This document shows positions 9,647-19,800 of a stretch of DNA of 64,000 nucleotides, in pieces. A program made the position numbers and the translations under genes. The notes beneath the pieces are model-generated. The model was not told the DNA's origin. It did no database searches and saw only the letters and a list, made by a program, of their open reading frames with translations. Position 1 is the first letter of the stretch. Each line of letters starts with the position of its first letter. The stretch spans positions 62,001-126,000 of the forward strand of contig NZ_FNPX01000009.1 of assembly GCF_900107415.1 (NCBI RefSeq). The letters are read 5' to 3'. The DNA is from Jannaschia faecimaris (lineage in GTDB: Bacteria; Pseudomonadota; Alphaproteobacteria; Rhodobacterales; Rhodobacteraceae).

Positions 9647-9753
9647 TGCCTTGGTGAAGGTGTCCACCATCTTTGGCCAGTCTCCCTCACGCGATGGAAC
9701 ATTGCCAGCCTGAACGCGTTGAACTTTATGTACAACCTGCGAGGAGTGACACA

Positions 9754-9951
9754 ATGAACTGGGATCAAATCCAAGGAAACTGGAAGCAATTCATCGGAAA
9801 GGCTAAACAGCAGTGGGCCGAACTGACAGATGATGACCTGCAACAGGCCGCCGGTGACCGCGAGGTTCTGGAAGGCAAGATTCAAGAGCGGTACGGCGAT
9901 AGCAAGGAGACGGCCAAGCACAAGGTCGATAACTGGATCGAGAGCCTCTGA
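9754..9951 (+). CDS. CsbD family stress-response protein
   Basis: A 65-residue small acidic-and-basic helical protein: MNWDQIQGNWKQFIGKAKQQ, WAELTDDDLQQAAGDREVLEG, KIQERYGDSKETAKHKVD. These are the CsbD consensus blocks. CsbD proteins are made under general stress in many bacteria; the molecular role is unknown. The start at 9754 follows GAGGAG; the in-frame sequence before it is not conserved. It stands alone, 107 bases after the membrane-protein gene. Confidence 0.9.
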   Translation: MNWDQIQGNWKQFIGKAKQQWAELTDDDLQQAAGDREVLEGKIQERYGDSKETAKHKVDNWIESL

Positions 9952-10084
9952 CATCGACGACGACGCCGGGACCCATCGGTTCGGGCGTTTTGCCATCCCC
10001 GATCCATCGGACGCCGCGCCAGATTAGGTGTTGCCAGTCGGGTGCAAATGCTGGCTGTTTCCCCGAAACGAGGGAGAGATCACC

Positions 10085-11119
10085 ATGCGCGCCGCCGTCC
10101 TACGCGAATACAACGCCCCGCTATCCATTGAAGACCTGCCTGAGCCGGACTGCCCTTCAGACGGCGTCGTGTTGCGAACGATCGCCTGCGGTATATGCCG
10201 GTCGGACTGGCACGGCTGGGTCGGTGAGCATCCGCGCGTGAAGCCGGGTCAGATCGGCGGGCACGAATACTGCGGGGAAGTGGTGGCTGCTGGACCCAAT
10301 GCGCAATTCGCGGTGGGCGACACATTGGTCGCGCCCTTTATCCTTGCTTGTGGAACCTGCCCTCAATGCCGCGCGGGGCAGCAAAACACCTGTTTCGATC
10401 AGCGCCTGCCGGGGTTCATCGAACCGGGGGCCTTTGCCGAATACGTCGCCGTACCGCGGGATCACAATCTGGCGCGCCTGCCTGAAGGTTTGTCGGCGAC
10501 CGTCGCCGCCGGGCTTGGGTGTCGCGTGACGACCAGTTGGCATGCGCTGACCGGGCGGGCGGCGTTGCAAGCGGGCGAGTGGCTGGCCGTTCACGGCACC
10601 GGGGGCATCGGGTTGTCAGCGGCCCTGCTGGGCCGGGCACTGGGGGCGAATGTTGTCGTCGTCGACGTGGTACAGGAAAAGCTGGACCATGCGCTTAGCT
10701 TGGGCATCGATGCGGCGGTGCTCGCGTCTGATGACACGGCTGCGCAGATCAAGGAAATTACCGGTGGTGGTGCGCATGTCAGCGTGGAGGCTCTGGGCAT
10801 CCCCGTCACCGTGAATGCCTCGATCCGTTGTCTGCGGGTGCTGGGCCGGCACGTGCAGGTGGGGATGCCGGTTGGTCATACCGCACAAATGGATGTCGAC
10901 ATGAGCGCAGTCTATCAAGGCAATCTGGCTCTTTACGGAACACGGGGAATGCCGTCCTGGCGGTATCCATCGCTGCTGGGCATGATCACCAGCGGCAAAG
11001 TCGACATGTCGCCCCTGATCGCGCGCGAAGTGGCGCTGTCCGACACGTCGGCGGAATTGGCCGCATTCAATGGACCGATGCCACCTGGCGTGGCGGTAAT
11101 TACGGATTTTACGCGCTAG
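10085..11119 (+). CDS. Zinc-dependent alcohol dehydrogenase (MDR family)
   Basis: A 344-residue medium-chain dehydrogenase. Catalytic zinc site: GICRSDWHGWVGEHP (Cys and neighbouring Asp) and GHEYCGEVV. Structural zinc lobe: CGTCPQCRAGQQNTC, all four Cys present. NAD(P) fold: VHGTGGIGLSAALLGRALG then VVVVDV. It is closest in style to the zinc alcohol dehydrogenases with short side-chain substrates, but the substrate cannot be read from the sequence. GAGGGAGAG precedes the ATG. It sits between purS and purQ, next to a RidA protein on the other strand. Confidence 0.9.
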   Translation: MRAAVLREYNAPLSIEDLPEPDCPSDGVVLRTIACGICRSDWHGWVGEHPRVKPGQIGGHEYCGEVVAAGPNAQFAVGDTLVAPFILACGTCPQCRAGQQNTCFDQRLPGFIEPGAFAEYVAVPRDHNLARLPEGLSATVAAGLGCRVTTSWHALTGRAALQAGEWLAVHGTGGIGLSAALLGRALGANVVVVDVVQEKLDHALSLGIDAAVLASDDTAAQIKEITGGGAHVSVEALGIPVTVNASIRCLRVLGRHVQVGMPVGHTAQMDVDMSAVYQGNLALYGTRGMPSWRYPSLLGMITSGKVDMSPLIAREVALSDTSAELAAFNGPMPPGVAVITDFTR

Positions 11120-11144
11120 GCGTAGGTCTCGATCTTCCGGTCGA

Positions 11145-11540
11145 TCAGTCGCTGATAATTGCGTCGACCTCCAGTTCCACCAGCCATTCTGGGTTAACGA
11201 AGCGGTCGATCGCCATGATAGTGTCCACGGGCCGGATATCCCGGAAGTACGTCTTGCGGACGTCGATCGCAGCCTTCCAGTTTTCGATGTCAGTCAGAAT
11301 GACGCGGGTCCGCACCACGTGATGCAATCCCGAGCCCGCCTGACGCAGCGCGCTTTCTATCAGGTGCAGGCATTGCCGCGTCTGCGCGGCGGCATCGCCT
11401 ATCCCGACGGTCTTGCCATCGGCATCGACCGGTGCCGTACCTCCGACCGAGATGAAGGGGCCGACCCGGACGGCGCGCGAGAACCCGACGATAGCCTCCA
11501 TCGGGTTGCCGTTGGAAATGAGCGTTCTGTCGTAATTCAT
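11145..11540 (-). CDS. RidA (YjgF/UK114) family protein
   Basis: A 131-residue RidA-family protein: FSRAVRVGPFISVGGTAPVD, QTRQCLHLIESALRQAGSGL, HHVVRTRVILTD, IRPVDTIMAIDRFVNPEWLVELEVDAI (quoted in parts). The Arg of VVRTRV and the terminal Glu-rich strand are the usual active-site elements. Family members hydrolyse reactive enamine/imine intermediates or have divergent deaminase roles. AAAAGGAGC supports the ATG at 11540. It is divergent from the methyltransferase gene (66 bases apart). Confidence 0.9.
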   Translation of the reverse strand: MNYDRTLISNGNPMEAIVGFSRAVRVGPFISVGGTAPVDADGKTVGIGDAAAQTRQCLHLIESALRQAGSGLHHVVRTRVILTDIENWKAAIDVRKTYFRDIRPVDTIMAIDRFVNPEWLVELEVDAIISD

Positions 11541-11606
11541 GCTATGCTCCTTTTTAGTGCCCGGAGCATAGCATGATTCAGCATCGGAAAGACTGGAGAG
11601 GGGAAT

Positions 11607-12425
11607 ATGTCCGCAGCAGCAGAATTCGACGCGTGGAGCGCGGGGCAAAACTACGAACACTACATGGGTCGCTGGAGCCGCGGCATCGCGGCGCTTTTCC
11701 TTGATTGGCTGGCCCCGCCTGCGCAGGCGGACTGGTTGGAGGTCGGCTGCGGGACCGGAGCGCTTACGGAAGAAATACTGGCAGACGCGGATCCCCGGTC
11801 GATCATCGCGACCGACCGATCCGCCGATTTTGTCAGCTATGCCGAACAACTGATTGACGATTCCCGCGTGCGCTTCGCCATCGCGGATGCGCTGGATCTT
11901 CCGGGGCCTGACGCATCCACGGATATCGTAACCTCCGCGCTTGTGCTGAACTTCGTCGAAGACAGGCTGGCCGCACTTGCGGAAATGCGCCGGGTTCTTC
12001 GGCCCGGAGGTGTCCTGTCATTTTATGTCTGGGATTATCCCGGCGGTGGAATGGGCATCATCGATGCCTTCTGGACGGCGGCCGCCGAGGTCGATCCGGA
12101 CGCCGCCGAGTTGAGGGAAAACGCGCGGTTTCCGTTCTGCACGAAGGACCGGCTGAATACCCTTTGCGAGGGGGCAGGCATTCCCAACGCGGAGATCGCG
12201 GCCATTGAGATGGACGCCGTATTCCCCGATTTCGAATCGTTCTGGTACCCCTTCACGCTTGGTTCGGGTCCGGCCCCAAGCTATTGCATGAGCCTTCCGC
12301 CGGATCAGAGGTATCATGTGAAGGAACACCTTGCCGCCCTGGTCGAGACCGGCGGTCCAATCGTTCTTCCCGCGCGTGCATGGGCGGTTCGCGCCGACAA
12401 GATCGGATGGCGCTTCCCCAATTGA
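11607..12425 (+). CDS. Class I SAM-dependent methyltransferase
   Basis: A 272-residue methyltransferase. Motif I is WLEVGCGTGALTEEIL, motif II ATDRSADFVSYAEQ, and the post-I/motif IV region is DALDLPGPDASTDIVTSALVLNFVEDRLAALAEMRRVLRPGG (seen as separate short blocks), all as in UbiE-like small-molecule methyltransferases. The C-terminal part is diverse, so the substrate is unknown. GAGGGGAAT supports the start. The next gene downstream is purQ, after 134 bases. Confidence 0.88.
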   Translation: MSAAAEFDAWSAGQNYEHYMGRWSRGIAALFLDWLAPPAQADWLEVGCGTGALTEEILADADPRSIIATDRSADFVSYAEQLIDDSRVRFAIADALDLPGPDASTDIVTSALVLNFVEDRLAALAEMRRVLRPGGVLSFYVWDYPGGGMGIIDAFWTAAAEVDPDAAELRENARFPFCTKDRLNTLCEGAGIPNAEIAAIEMDAVFPDFESFWYPFTLGSGPAPSYCMSLPPDQRYHVKEHLAALVETGGPIVLPARAWAVRADKIGWRFPN

Positions 12426-12559
12426 TGCCGCTAGGCACCCGCGCAAGGATCGCGGTGGGAATGATCGTCGCCCCGTGAAAGGATCGTCGGCGACGCTGGA
12501 ACTCGCCGGGGAAATGTGAAAAACGCTCCGCAGGTTCCCTGCTTTGTGAAGGTTCTCCC

Positions 12560-13228
12560 ATGAAAGCCGCCGTCCTCGTCTTCCCCGGATCCAATTGCGA
12601 CCGCGATCTTGCCGTGGCGTTTCGTGCCGCCGGGTTCGACACAACGATGGTCTGGCACAAGGAGACGGTGCTGCCTTCGGGCGTGGATCTGGTGGGCGTA
12701 CCGGGCGGATTTTCCTATGGCGACTACCTGAGATGCGGGGCGATTGCGGCGCGGTCGCCCATCGCGGCGGCGCTCAGGGCCCACGCCGACCGGGGCGGCT
12801 TTGTATTCGCCCCCTGCAACGGCTTCCAGATCCTGACGGAAGCCGGGATGCTGCCGGGGGCGCTGCTGCGAAATGCGGGGATGAAGTACATCTGCCAGAC
12901 CGTCGGCCTGCGCGTCGAAGAGACCGAGAGCGCGTTCACTTCGGGCTACGACGTCGGGCAGGTGATCGATATTCCGATCGCCCACCATGAGGGCAATTAT
13001 ACCGCCGACGAGGATACCATTGATCGTCTAAACGCCGAGAACCTGGTGGCATTTCGCTATGTCGCGACGCCGAACGGGGCAACCGATGGCATTGCGGGAA
13101 TCCTGTCGCCCAACCGCCGGGTTCTGGGAATGATGCCCCACCCCGAGCGTGCCGCCGATCCGCTCCAGGGCGGCACCGACGGCGCGGTTCTATTTCGCAG
13201 CGTAGCCGGGGCACTCGTCTCCGCGTGA
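12560..13228 (+). CDS. purQ: Phosphoribosylformylglycinamidine synthase subunit PurQ
   Basis: A 222-residue glutamine amidotransferase (class I) that supplies ammonia to PurL. MKAAVLVFPGSNCDRD starts the protein; the nucleophile is in FAPCNGFQILTEAG and the His/Glu of the triad in MMPHPERA. VPGGFSYGDYLRCGAIA is the oxyanion region. It is full length. It lies 3.3 kb from purS, separated by genes not related to purines, so it is probably transcribed on its own. Confidence 0.98.
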   Translation: MKAAVLVFPGSNCDRDLAVAFRAAGFDTTMVWHKETVLPSGVDLVGVPGGFSYGDYLRCGAIAARSPIAAALRAHADRGGFVFAPCNGFQILTEAGMLPGALLRNAGMKYICQTVGLRVEETESAFTSGYDVGQVIDIPIAHHEGNYTADEDTIDRLNAENLVAFRYVATPNGATDGIAGILSPNRRVLGMMPHPERAADPLQGGTDGAVLFRSVAGALVSA

Positions 13229-13286
13229 TCCCGCCTGCGGGACGAGCCATGCTTGAGACGAATCCGTCCTGCGGCTACAAAACCTG

Positions 13287-15086
13287 ATGTTCTGGCGCAC
13301 CCCAAAGGACAAGGCTGCGGAAAAGCCCAAAGTCGGAGGCACCGCGTCGCCCGAGCGGGTGAAGCTGCGCCTGCCTTGGGCCGTGCGTATCCTTATCGTG
13401 CTGACCATCATCGCGGCAGGTGCCGCGATCTGGATCGTGAACATCCTGCTGACCGAACGGCTGGTCGACGCAACACGGCAAAGGGCGGAGCTGCGTCAAT
13501 CGCTTTATGGTGGTGCGATCCTGTCGGAGTTGCAGCGGAATTCGGTCGTGCCATTGCTACTGGCGCGGGATCCGACGCTGATTGCGGCGCTCAAGGCGCA
13601 GGATTTCTCAACCTCCAGCCAGCGTCTGATTTCCTACGTCGACGAGATCGGTGCCGCTTCGATTCGATTGATGGACATGGAGGGTCGGACCGTTGCCGCG
13701 ACCGACCGCGAACAACTGGGAAGCCTTTATCCAGAAAGCCCGTTCTTCACCGAGGCCGTGGCGACCACGGACACGGTCTTTACTATCTTCCCCTCGAATA
13801 CAGGTGCCTACGAAGCATCGTTCAGCCGCGTTGTGCGCGACGGGGCGACCCAGTTGGGTGTGCTTCAGGTGCAGGTGAACCTGTCGCAGTTCGAAAGCCG
13901 CTGGCGCGGAACAACCGCGGCCGTCGCGGTGACGGATGCCACGGGCACGGTGATCCTGACGACCGAACCGCGCTGGCGCGGGCAACAGTTGGACGCAGCG
14001 ATTGACGCAAACTCGGTGCCATCGGCGCTGGAGCGTGCGCTGGTTACGTCCGGGGCCTTTGGTGCGAACGTGAACGAAGGCTATTTCTCGGGTAATGCCC
14101 TGATCCAGCTGGAAACCCGTGTGCCCTTCCGGGGATGGCGGCTGGTCAGTTTCACCTCCTACGAGTCGGTGCGCGAGCGGGTGAACGGGGTTTTGGCGCT
14201 GATCATCACTGGCTTTGCCCTGCTGTTGACGCTGGGGTTCTACCTGCTCAATCGACGCTCAACCCTGCGGTCGGTCCTGTTCCAGCGGGAATCGCTGAAA
14301 TTGCGCCAGCTGAACAACCGGCTGTCGAGCGAGATTGCGGAGCGCAAGCGCGTGCAGGAAGAGCTTAAGGAAACCGAGCAGAGCCTTGCACAGTCGTCGA
14401 AGCTGGCTGCGCTGGGAGAAATGTCGGCGGCCGTCAGCCACGAGCTGAACCAGCCGCTTGCGGCGATGAAGACGTATCTGGCCGGTGCCCGCCTGCTGTT
14501 GCAGCGTCGGCGCGCCGATGAGGCATTGTCGTCCTTCCAGCGGATCGACGATTTGATTGATCGGATGGGCGCGATCACCCGACAATTGAAGTCCTATGCC
14601 CGTAAGGGTGGCGAGGCGTTCGAGCCTGTCGACGTGCGCGATGCTTTGTCTTCCGCGTTGACCCTGATGGAGCCGCAGCTGCGACAAGAGAGAATTCAAC
14701 TGGTGCAGACAGTGCCCGATACGCCGGTCATGGCGCTGTGCGACCGGTTGCGGCTGGAGCAGGTCATCATCAACCTGGTCCGCAACGCGCTGGACGCGAT
14801 GCATGGGGCCGATGAGCGAGAGCTGGACATCCTGCTGACCTCTGGGGAGGAGGTCGTTTTGGCGGTCCACGATACCGGGCATGGGTTGCAGGACCCGGAA
14901 AAGTTGTTCGAGCCGTTCTACACAACCAAGAAGCCGGGCGAGGGGGTAGGGCTTGGCTTGGCCATCAGTTCGGGTATCATCAATGACTTGGGTGGGCGGT
15001 TGACCGCGCGAAACGCCGCGCGGGGCGGTGCCGTGTTTGAAGTTCGCCTTCCCGCGATAGATATGGCGTTGGACGCAGCCGAATAG
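13287..15086 (+). CDS. DctB-type sensor histidine kinase (first pair)
   Basis: A 599-residue membrane sensor kinase. Layout: basic N-terminus, TM1 about 33-55, a 245-residue periplasmic double-Cache sensor domain, TM2 about 300-322, a coiled coil (335-370), HisKA with AAVSHELNQPLAAMK (His385), N-box IINLVRNALDAM, G1 VHDTGHGLQDPEKLF and G2 GVGLGLAISSGII. This is the DctB family pattern, whose members sense C4-dicarboxylates; the ligand here is inferred. The regulator gene follows after 8 bases. No transporter genes adjoin, unlike the second pair at 50-53 kb. The start ATG has no strong ribosome site. Confidence 0.88.
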   Translation: MFWRTPKDKAAEKPKVGGTASPERVKLRLPWAVRILIVLTIIAAGAAIWIVNILLTERLVDATRQRAELRQSLYGGAILSELQRNSVVPLLLARDPTLIAALKAQDFSTSSQRLISYVDEIGAASIRLMDMEGRTVAATDREQLGSLYPESPFFTEAVATTDTVFTIFPSNTGAYEASFSRVVRDGATQLGVLQVQVNLSQFESRWRGTTAAVAVTDATGTVILTTEPRWRGQQLDAAIDANSVPSALERALVTSGAFGANVNEGYFSGNALIQLETRVPFRGWRLVSFTSYESVRERVNGVLALIITGFALLLTLGFYLLNRRSTLRSVLFQRESLKLRQLNNRLSSEIAERKRVQEELKETEQSLAQSSKLAALGEMSAAVSHELNQPLAAMKTYLAGARLLLQRRRADEALSSFQRIDDLIDRMGAITRQLKSYARKGGEAFEPVDVRDALSSALTLMEPQLRQERIQLVQTVPDTPVMALCDRLRLEQVIINLVRNALDAMHGADERELDILLTSGEEVVLAVHDTGHGLQDPEKLFEPFYTTKKPGEGVGLGLAISSGIINDLGGRLTARNAARGGAVFEVRLPAIDMALDAAE

Positions 15087-15094
15087 GAATTCCC

Positions 15095-16429
15095 ATGGCC
15101 GAGCAGACCCGGATCGCGATCGTCGACGACGAACAGGACATGCGTCAGTCGATCAGCCAGTGGCTGGCCTTGTCGGGTTTCGCCACCGAAACCTATGCAA
15201 GCGCCGAGGAGGCGTTGAAGAAGATTACCCCGGAGTTCCCCGGCGTCGTTATCAGCGATATCCGCATGCCCGGCATGGACGGGATGCAGTTCCTGAAAAA
15301 GCTGATGAGCCAGGACAGCAGCCTGCCCGTGATCATGATCACAGGTCACGGTGATGTGCCCATGGCGGTCGAAGCGATGCAATTGGGTGCCTATGACTTC
15401 ATGGAAAAGCCATTCAACCCTGACCGGTTGACAGATTTGGCGCGGCGGGCGGCGCAGGCACGCAAGCTGACGCTCGACAACCGGGCGCTGCGCCGGGAGC
15501 TGTCGGATGGCACCGTTCTGATGCGCAAGCTGATCGGCACGTCACCGGCAATGGAGCGTCTGCGGGAGGACATTCTTGATCTGGGGCAGGCCGATACGCA
15601 TGTCTTGATCGACGGAGAGACGGGCACGGGCAAGACGCTGGTCGCGCACGCACTGCACGCGGTCGGGCCTCGGCAAGGCAAGACGTTCGCGCTTACCTCC
15701 TGCGCCGCTCTTGGCGAGGAGGCGTTGGGGGCCAAGCTGTTCGGTCCGGTGACCGAAGGTGGCCTGCCATTGGTCGAGGAGGCGCGCGGCGGCACGCTGG
15801 TGCTGGAAGATATCGAGGCGCTGCCCATGGCGCTTCAGGCGCGTCTGCTGACATTCATCAACGATCAGGGCACGCCGGCGGAAACGCGCATCGTGGCGAT
15901 CCACAACGGGTCCGATCCGGAAAAGACGTTGGAGGATTCGCTGCGCCCCGACCTCTTCTTCCGGCTTGCCGCAATGAAGCTGGTGCTGCCCCCCTTGCGC
16001 AATCGCGGCGAGGACGTGCTGACCCTGTTCACCCATTTTGCCGAAACCTTTGGTGATGAATACGGGGCGACGCCGCCGCAGCTTTCGGCACAGGAAGCCG
16101 CGCAACTGCTTCAGGCACCGTGGCCGGGCAACGTGCGTCAGCTAATCAACCTGGCGGAACGCGCGGTGCTGCAGCAGCGGCGCGGGACGGGGTCCATCTC
16201 CAGCCTTTTGATGTCGGACACGCAGGAGCAGGGCGAAACCGTTCAGGTCACGACCGAGGGCAAGCCGCTCAAGGAATATGTCGAGGCGTTCGAACGGATG
16301 CTGATCGACAACACCATGCGCCGCCATCGCGGATCGATCGCAGGCGTCATGGAAGAATTGTCGCTGCCCCGGCGGACTCTGAACGAGAAGATGGCGAAAT
16401 ACGGATTGAGCCGGTCGAACTACCTCTGA
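15095..16429 (+). CDS. DctD/NtrC-type response regulator lacking the GAFTGA motif (first pair)
   Basis: A 444-residue regulator: receiver domain 1-125 with IAIVDDEQ and phospho-acceptor Asp55 (VISDIRMPG), AAA+ domain about 145-375, Fis-type helix-turn-helix at the end (SIAGVMEELSLPRRTLNEKM). Walker A is intact (GETGTGKT, 174-181). The sigma-54 contact loop GAFTGA is missing: after KLFG comes PVTEGGLPLVEEARGG. Walker B reads LVLEDI instead of the usual LFLDEI. Arg-finger-region DLFFRL and sensor II GNVRQL are present. It therefore probably does not open sigma-54 promoters, as is known for the GAFTGA-less NtrC of Rhodobacter capsulatus. It follows the kinase gene by 8 bases. Confidence 0.9.
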   Translation: MAEQTRIAIVDDEQDMRQSISQWLALSGFATETYASAEEALKKITPEFPGVVISDIRMPGMDGMQFLKKLMSQDSSLPVIMITGHGDVPMAVEAMQLGAYDFMEKPFNPDRLTDLARRAAQARKLTLDNRALRRELSDGTVLMRKLIGTSPAMERLREDILDLGQADTHVLIDGETGTGKTLVAHALHAVGPRQGKTFALTSCAALGEEALGAKLFGPVTEGGLPLVEEARGGTLVLEDIEALPMALQARLLTFINDQGTPAETRIVAIHNGSDPEKTLEDSLRPDLFFRLAAMKLVLPPLRNRGEDVLTLFTHFAETFGDEYGATPPQLSAQEAAQLLQAPWPGNVRQLINLAERAVLQQRRGTGSISSLLMSDTQEQGETVQVTTEGKPLKEYVEAFERMLIDNTMRRHRGSIAGVMEELSLPRRTLNEKMAKYGLSRSNYL

Positions 16430-16874
16430 CGTGACACTTGGCGCAGACGCTCGCGTTGATGCTCCTATTGTGTAAAGCGGTCTTGCAGGCCGTCTTTTTC
16501 GTTGCGAAGGCGTCAAATTTGTAACACTAACGAAGTACGGTTGTGCTGCGGATTGGTCGGCGGTCGGAACCGGTGAGATTCTTCCCCGTGCACGTCCGGT
16601 CCCGCATGAGGTCCGCGCATCGGGGGAAGTTTACGAAGGCAGATACTGTCTTCGGCGAGACGCCCGGATCAAATCCCCGGGCATTGTTTGGACCCAATGC
16701 GCCGGACTTCCGGCGTCGCGGGCCGGAGTAAACGCGCGATGACGCAGGACACAACAGCGAACGACGGGATGCGGCTTGACCGCCCCGCCGCCGTTTTGAC
16801 TGCTCGCGCCCCATCACAAAGACAGGCCAGGTTGATGCCCCCCGTGGTGCCAACTCGCTGTCGCGGAAAGTATA
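16430..16874 (+). other. 445-base gap upstream of rne (probable long 5' leader)
   Basis: No convincing gene. It holds a weak terminator near its start and several GC-rich inverted repeats, for example around 16668-16685 (CCCGGATCAAATCCCCGGG-like) and 16706-16728. In E. coli the rne transcript has a long leader used in autoregulation; the same could apply here, as inference. The last bases before the rne ATG (GGAAAGTATA) give a weak ribosome site. Confidence 0.5.
16478..16499 (+). terminator. Weak terminator after the first DctB/DctD pair
   Basis: Five-base stem CGGTC/GGCCG (one G-T pair) with loop TTGCA, followed by TCTTTTT, 49 bases after the stop codon of the regulator. Confidence 0.45.
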
Positions 16875-19800
16875 ATGGCGAAGAAAATGCTGATCGACGC
16901 CACCCACCCGGAAGAGACCCGGGTCGTGGTGGCAGACGGAAACAAAGTCGAGGAGTTTGATTTCGAAAGCCTGAACAAGCGGCAGCTTGCAGGCAATATC
17001 TACTTGGCGAAGGTGACGCGGGTCGAACCGTCACTTCAGGCCGCATTCGTGGATTATGGCGGCAACCGTCATGGATTCTTGGCCTTTTCGGAAATCCACC
17101 CCGACTATTACCAGATCCCCAAGGCCGATCGCGATGCGATTCTGGCCGAAGAACGTGCTTTTGCCGAAGCGCAGGCCGCGGCCGATGAAGCCGCCGACGC
17201 CAAGTCGGCGAAGCGGCTTGACGAGGCCGACGAAAACGAGGCCGAGGACATCGGCGAGGAAGCCCCGAAGAAGAGCCGCTCGCGCTCCCGTTCCCGCACG
17301 CGTAGCCGTTCGAAGAAGGCGACCGAGGGCGATGCGCAGGACGCCGGCGCGCCCGCCGCAGAAGAACCCGCCGCAGAAGAAACTGACGGGGCGACCACCG
17401 CGAAGGCCGAGATCGAGGCCATCGAAGCGGCCACCGACGCCGTCGTGTCCGGCACACCCGCAGAGGTGTCGGAAGCCGCGACCGAAACTGCCGGTCAGGG
17501 TGCCGTCAAGGACGACGAGACTGCCGCGCGCGCGGACGGCAGCAAAGACCAGGACGATCAGGATGACGACGGTCCTGTCACCACGATCGCGGAAAGTGCC
17601 GGTCTTGAAGATGAGACCGTAACCTCAGGAGGCGAGGAAGCCGACGTTGCGGAAGCGGCCCCGTCGGACGCGCAACCCGAGGCGACCGCCCCGGCGGAAC
17701 CTTCCGGCATGGAGACCGTAGACTTTGGTGACAAGGACTCGGAAGGTGAAGCCGACACCGATCAGGCCCAGGCACCGGCGGGAGAGAAGCCCAAACGTTC
17801 GCGTTCCCGCTCGCGCAGCCGGTCCAAGAAGGCCGAGCCTGCCGAGAAGGATGAGACCGTCGAGACCGTGGCCGACGACGACACCGAGGAGGACATCCGT
17901 CCCCCTCGCGTTCAACGCCCCAAGGCCCGCAAGTACAAGATCCAGGAAGTCGTGAAGGTTCGCCAGATCATGCTGGTTCAGGTCGTCAAGGAGGAGCGGG
18001 GCAACAAGGGTGCTGCACTGACGACCTACCTGTCGCTGGCCGGTCGGTATTGTGTCCTCATGCCGAATACTGCCCGTGGCGGTGGTATCAGCCGCAAGAT
18101 CACCAACGCGGTGGACCGCAAGAAACTCAAGGAGATCGCGCAGGAGATCGATGTGCCGCAGGGCGCAGGCCTGATCGTGCGCACGGCCGGGGCCAAGCGC
18201 ACCAAGACCGAGATCAAGCGCGATTACGAATACCTTCAACGGATGTGGGAACAGGTGCGCGAGCTGACGCTCAAGTCGATTGCGCCCGCGCCCATCTATG
18301 AAGAGGGCAACCTGATCCACCGCTCGATCCGTGACCTGTACAACCGCGACATCGACGAGGTGATCGTGGAGGGCGAGGCCGGGTATCGGGACGCCAAGGA
18401 CTACATGAAGCTGATCATGCCGTCCCATGCAAAGAACGTGAAACTCCATGCTGAGGGCGGTCAGCCGCTCTTCGCCAAGCATGGTGTGGAGTCGTATCTG
18501 GCGGGCATGTTCAACCCGACCGTGCAGCTCAAATCCGGCGGCTACATCGTCATCGATGTGACCGAGGCGCTGGTTGCAGTCGACGTCAACTCCGGCAAGT
18601 CCACGAAGGAAGGCTCGATCGAGGACACGGCCGTAAAGACCAACCTGGAGGCCGCCGCCGAGGTGGCGCGTCAGGCCAAGTTGCGCGACCTTGCCGGTCT
18701 GATCGTGATCGACTTCATTGACATGGATGAGCGCAAGAACAACGCTGCCGTGGAGAAATGCCTCAAGGACGCGCTCAAGCACGACCGCGCCCGTATTCAG
18801 GTGGGCCGCATCTCCGGCTTCGGCCTTCTGGAGATGTCGCGTCAACGTTTGCGCCCCGGCATGTTGGAGGCGACCACGCAGGCCTGCCCGCATTGTCAGG
18901 GAACGGGCCTGATACGGTCCGACGACTCGGTCGCGCTGTCGATCCTGCGCGCGCTGGAAGAGGAAGGCGTCAAGAAACGCAGCCGCGAGGTGAAACTGAC
19001 GGTCCCCGTCGATGTCTGCAATTATCTGATGAACGAAAAGCGGGAGCATCTGGCCACGATCGAAGCGCGCTTCGACATGGCCGTGCGCGTCGTCGCAGAC
19101 CCGCATATGATTGCTCCCGACTACTCGATCGAGAAGTTCAAGACGGCCACCCGCGTCATCCCGAAAGCCAGGAACGTGGTTCAGATGGACACCTCCTGGT
19201 CCCCCGAGGAAGAGGACGATGTTGTCGAGTCTGAGGCCGAGGAAGTCGAGGACGCAGAAGCCCAACAGGTTGACGCAACTCCGGCGCAGATGGCCCGCGC
19301 GGACGACGAGGGCGGCAACGAGAACGGCGATGGCGCGCCAAGAAAGAAGCGCCGCCGCCGGTCGCGCCGCAAGAAGTCCGGCAATGGCGATGGCCAGAAC
19401 GGTGAGAATGGCCAGAATGGCGCGTCCGATGCCTCGGGCGAAGGGCAGGCTGACGTGTCGCCCGCACCGAAAACTGATGCTGCTGACACTGCGGTCGCTG
19501 ACCTGCCGCCACAGGATACTGGGGCCGAAACGAGTGACGTAGCGGCTCCGGATCAGACTGAGGACGCCCCGAAACCCAAGCCGAGGTCGCGCAGCCGGTC
19601 ACGGTCCAAGAAACCTGCCGCTGAGATCGTCGAGACCCCTGCGGAATCGGCGGCACAACCGGCCGAACCGACTCCGGAACCCGCCGCCGAGGCGCCGCCG
19701 CCGGTTTCGGAGCAGGTCCCCGAAGCCCAGTCGGAGGAACCCAAGACTGCGACCGCTCCGGCCAAGCCGAAGTCCAGGTCACGCGCTCGCGCCAAGGCCC

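Noticed and set aside
17625-19265. 546-codon minus-strand open frame opposite rne
   Set aside because: Leu/His/Asp/Arg-rich with no motifs; the plus strand encodes RNase E with conserved catalytic blocks.
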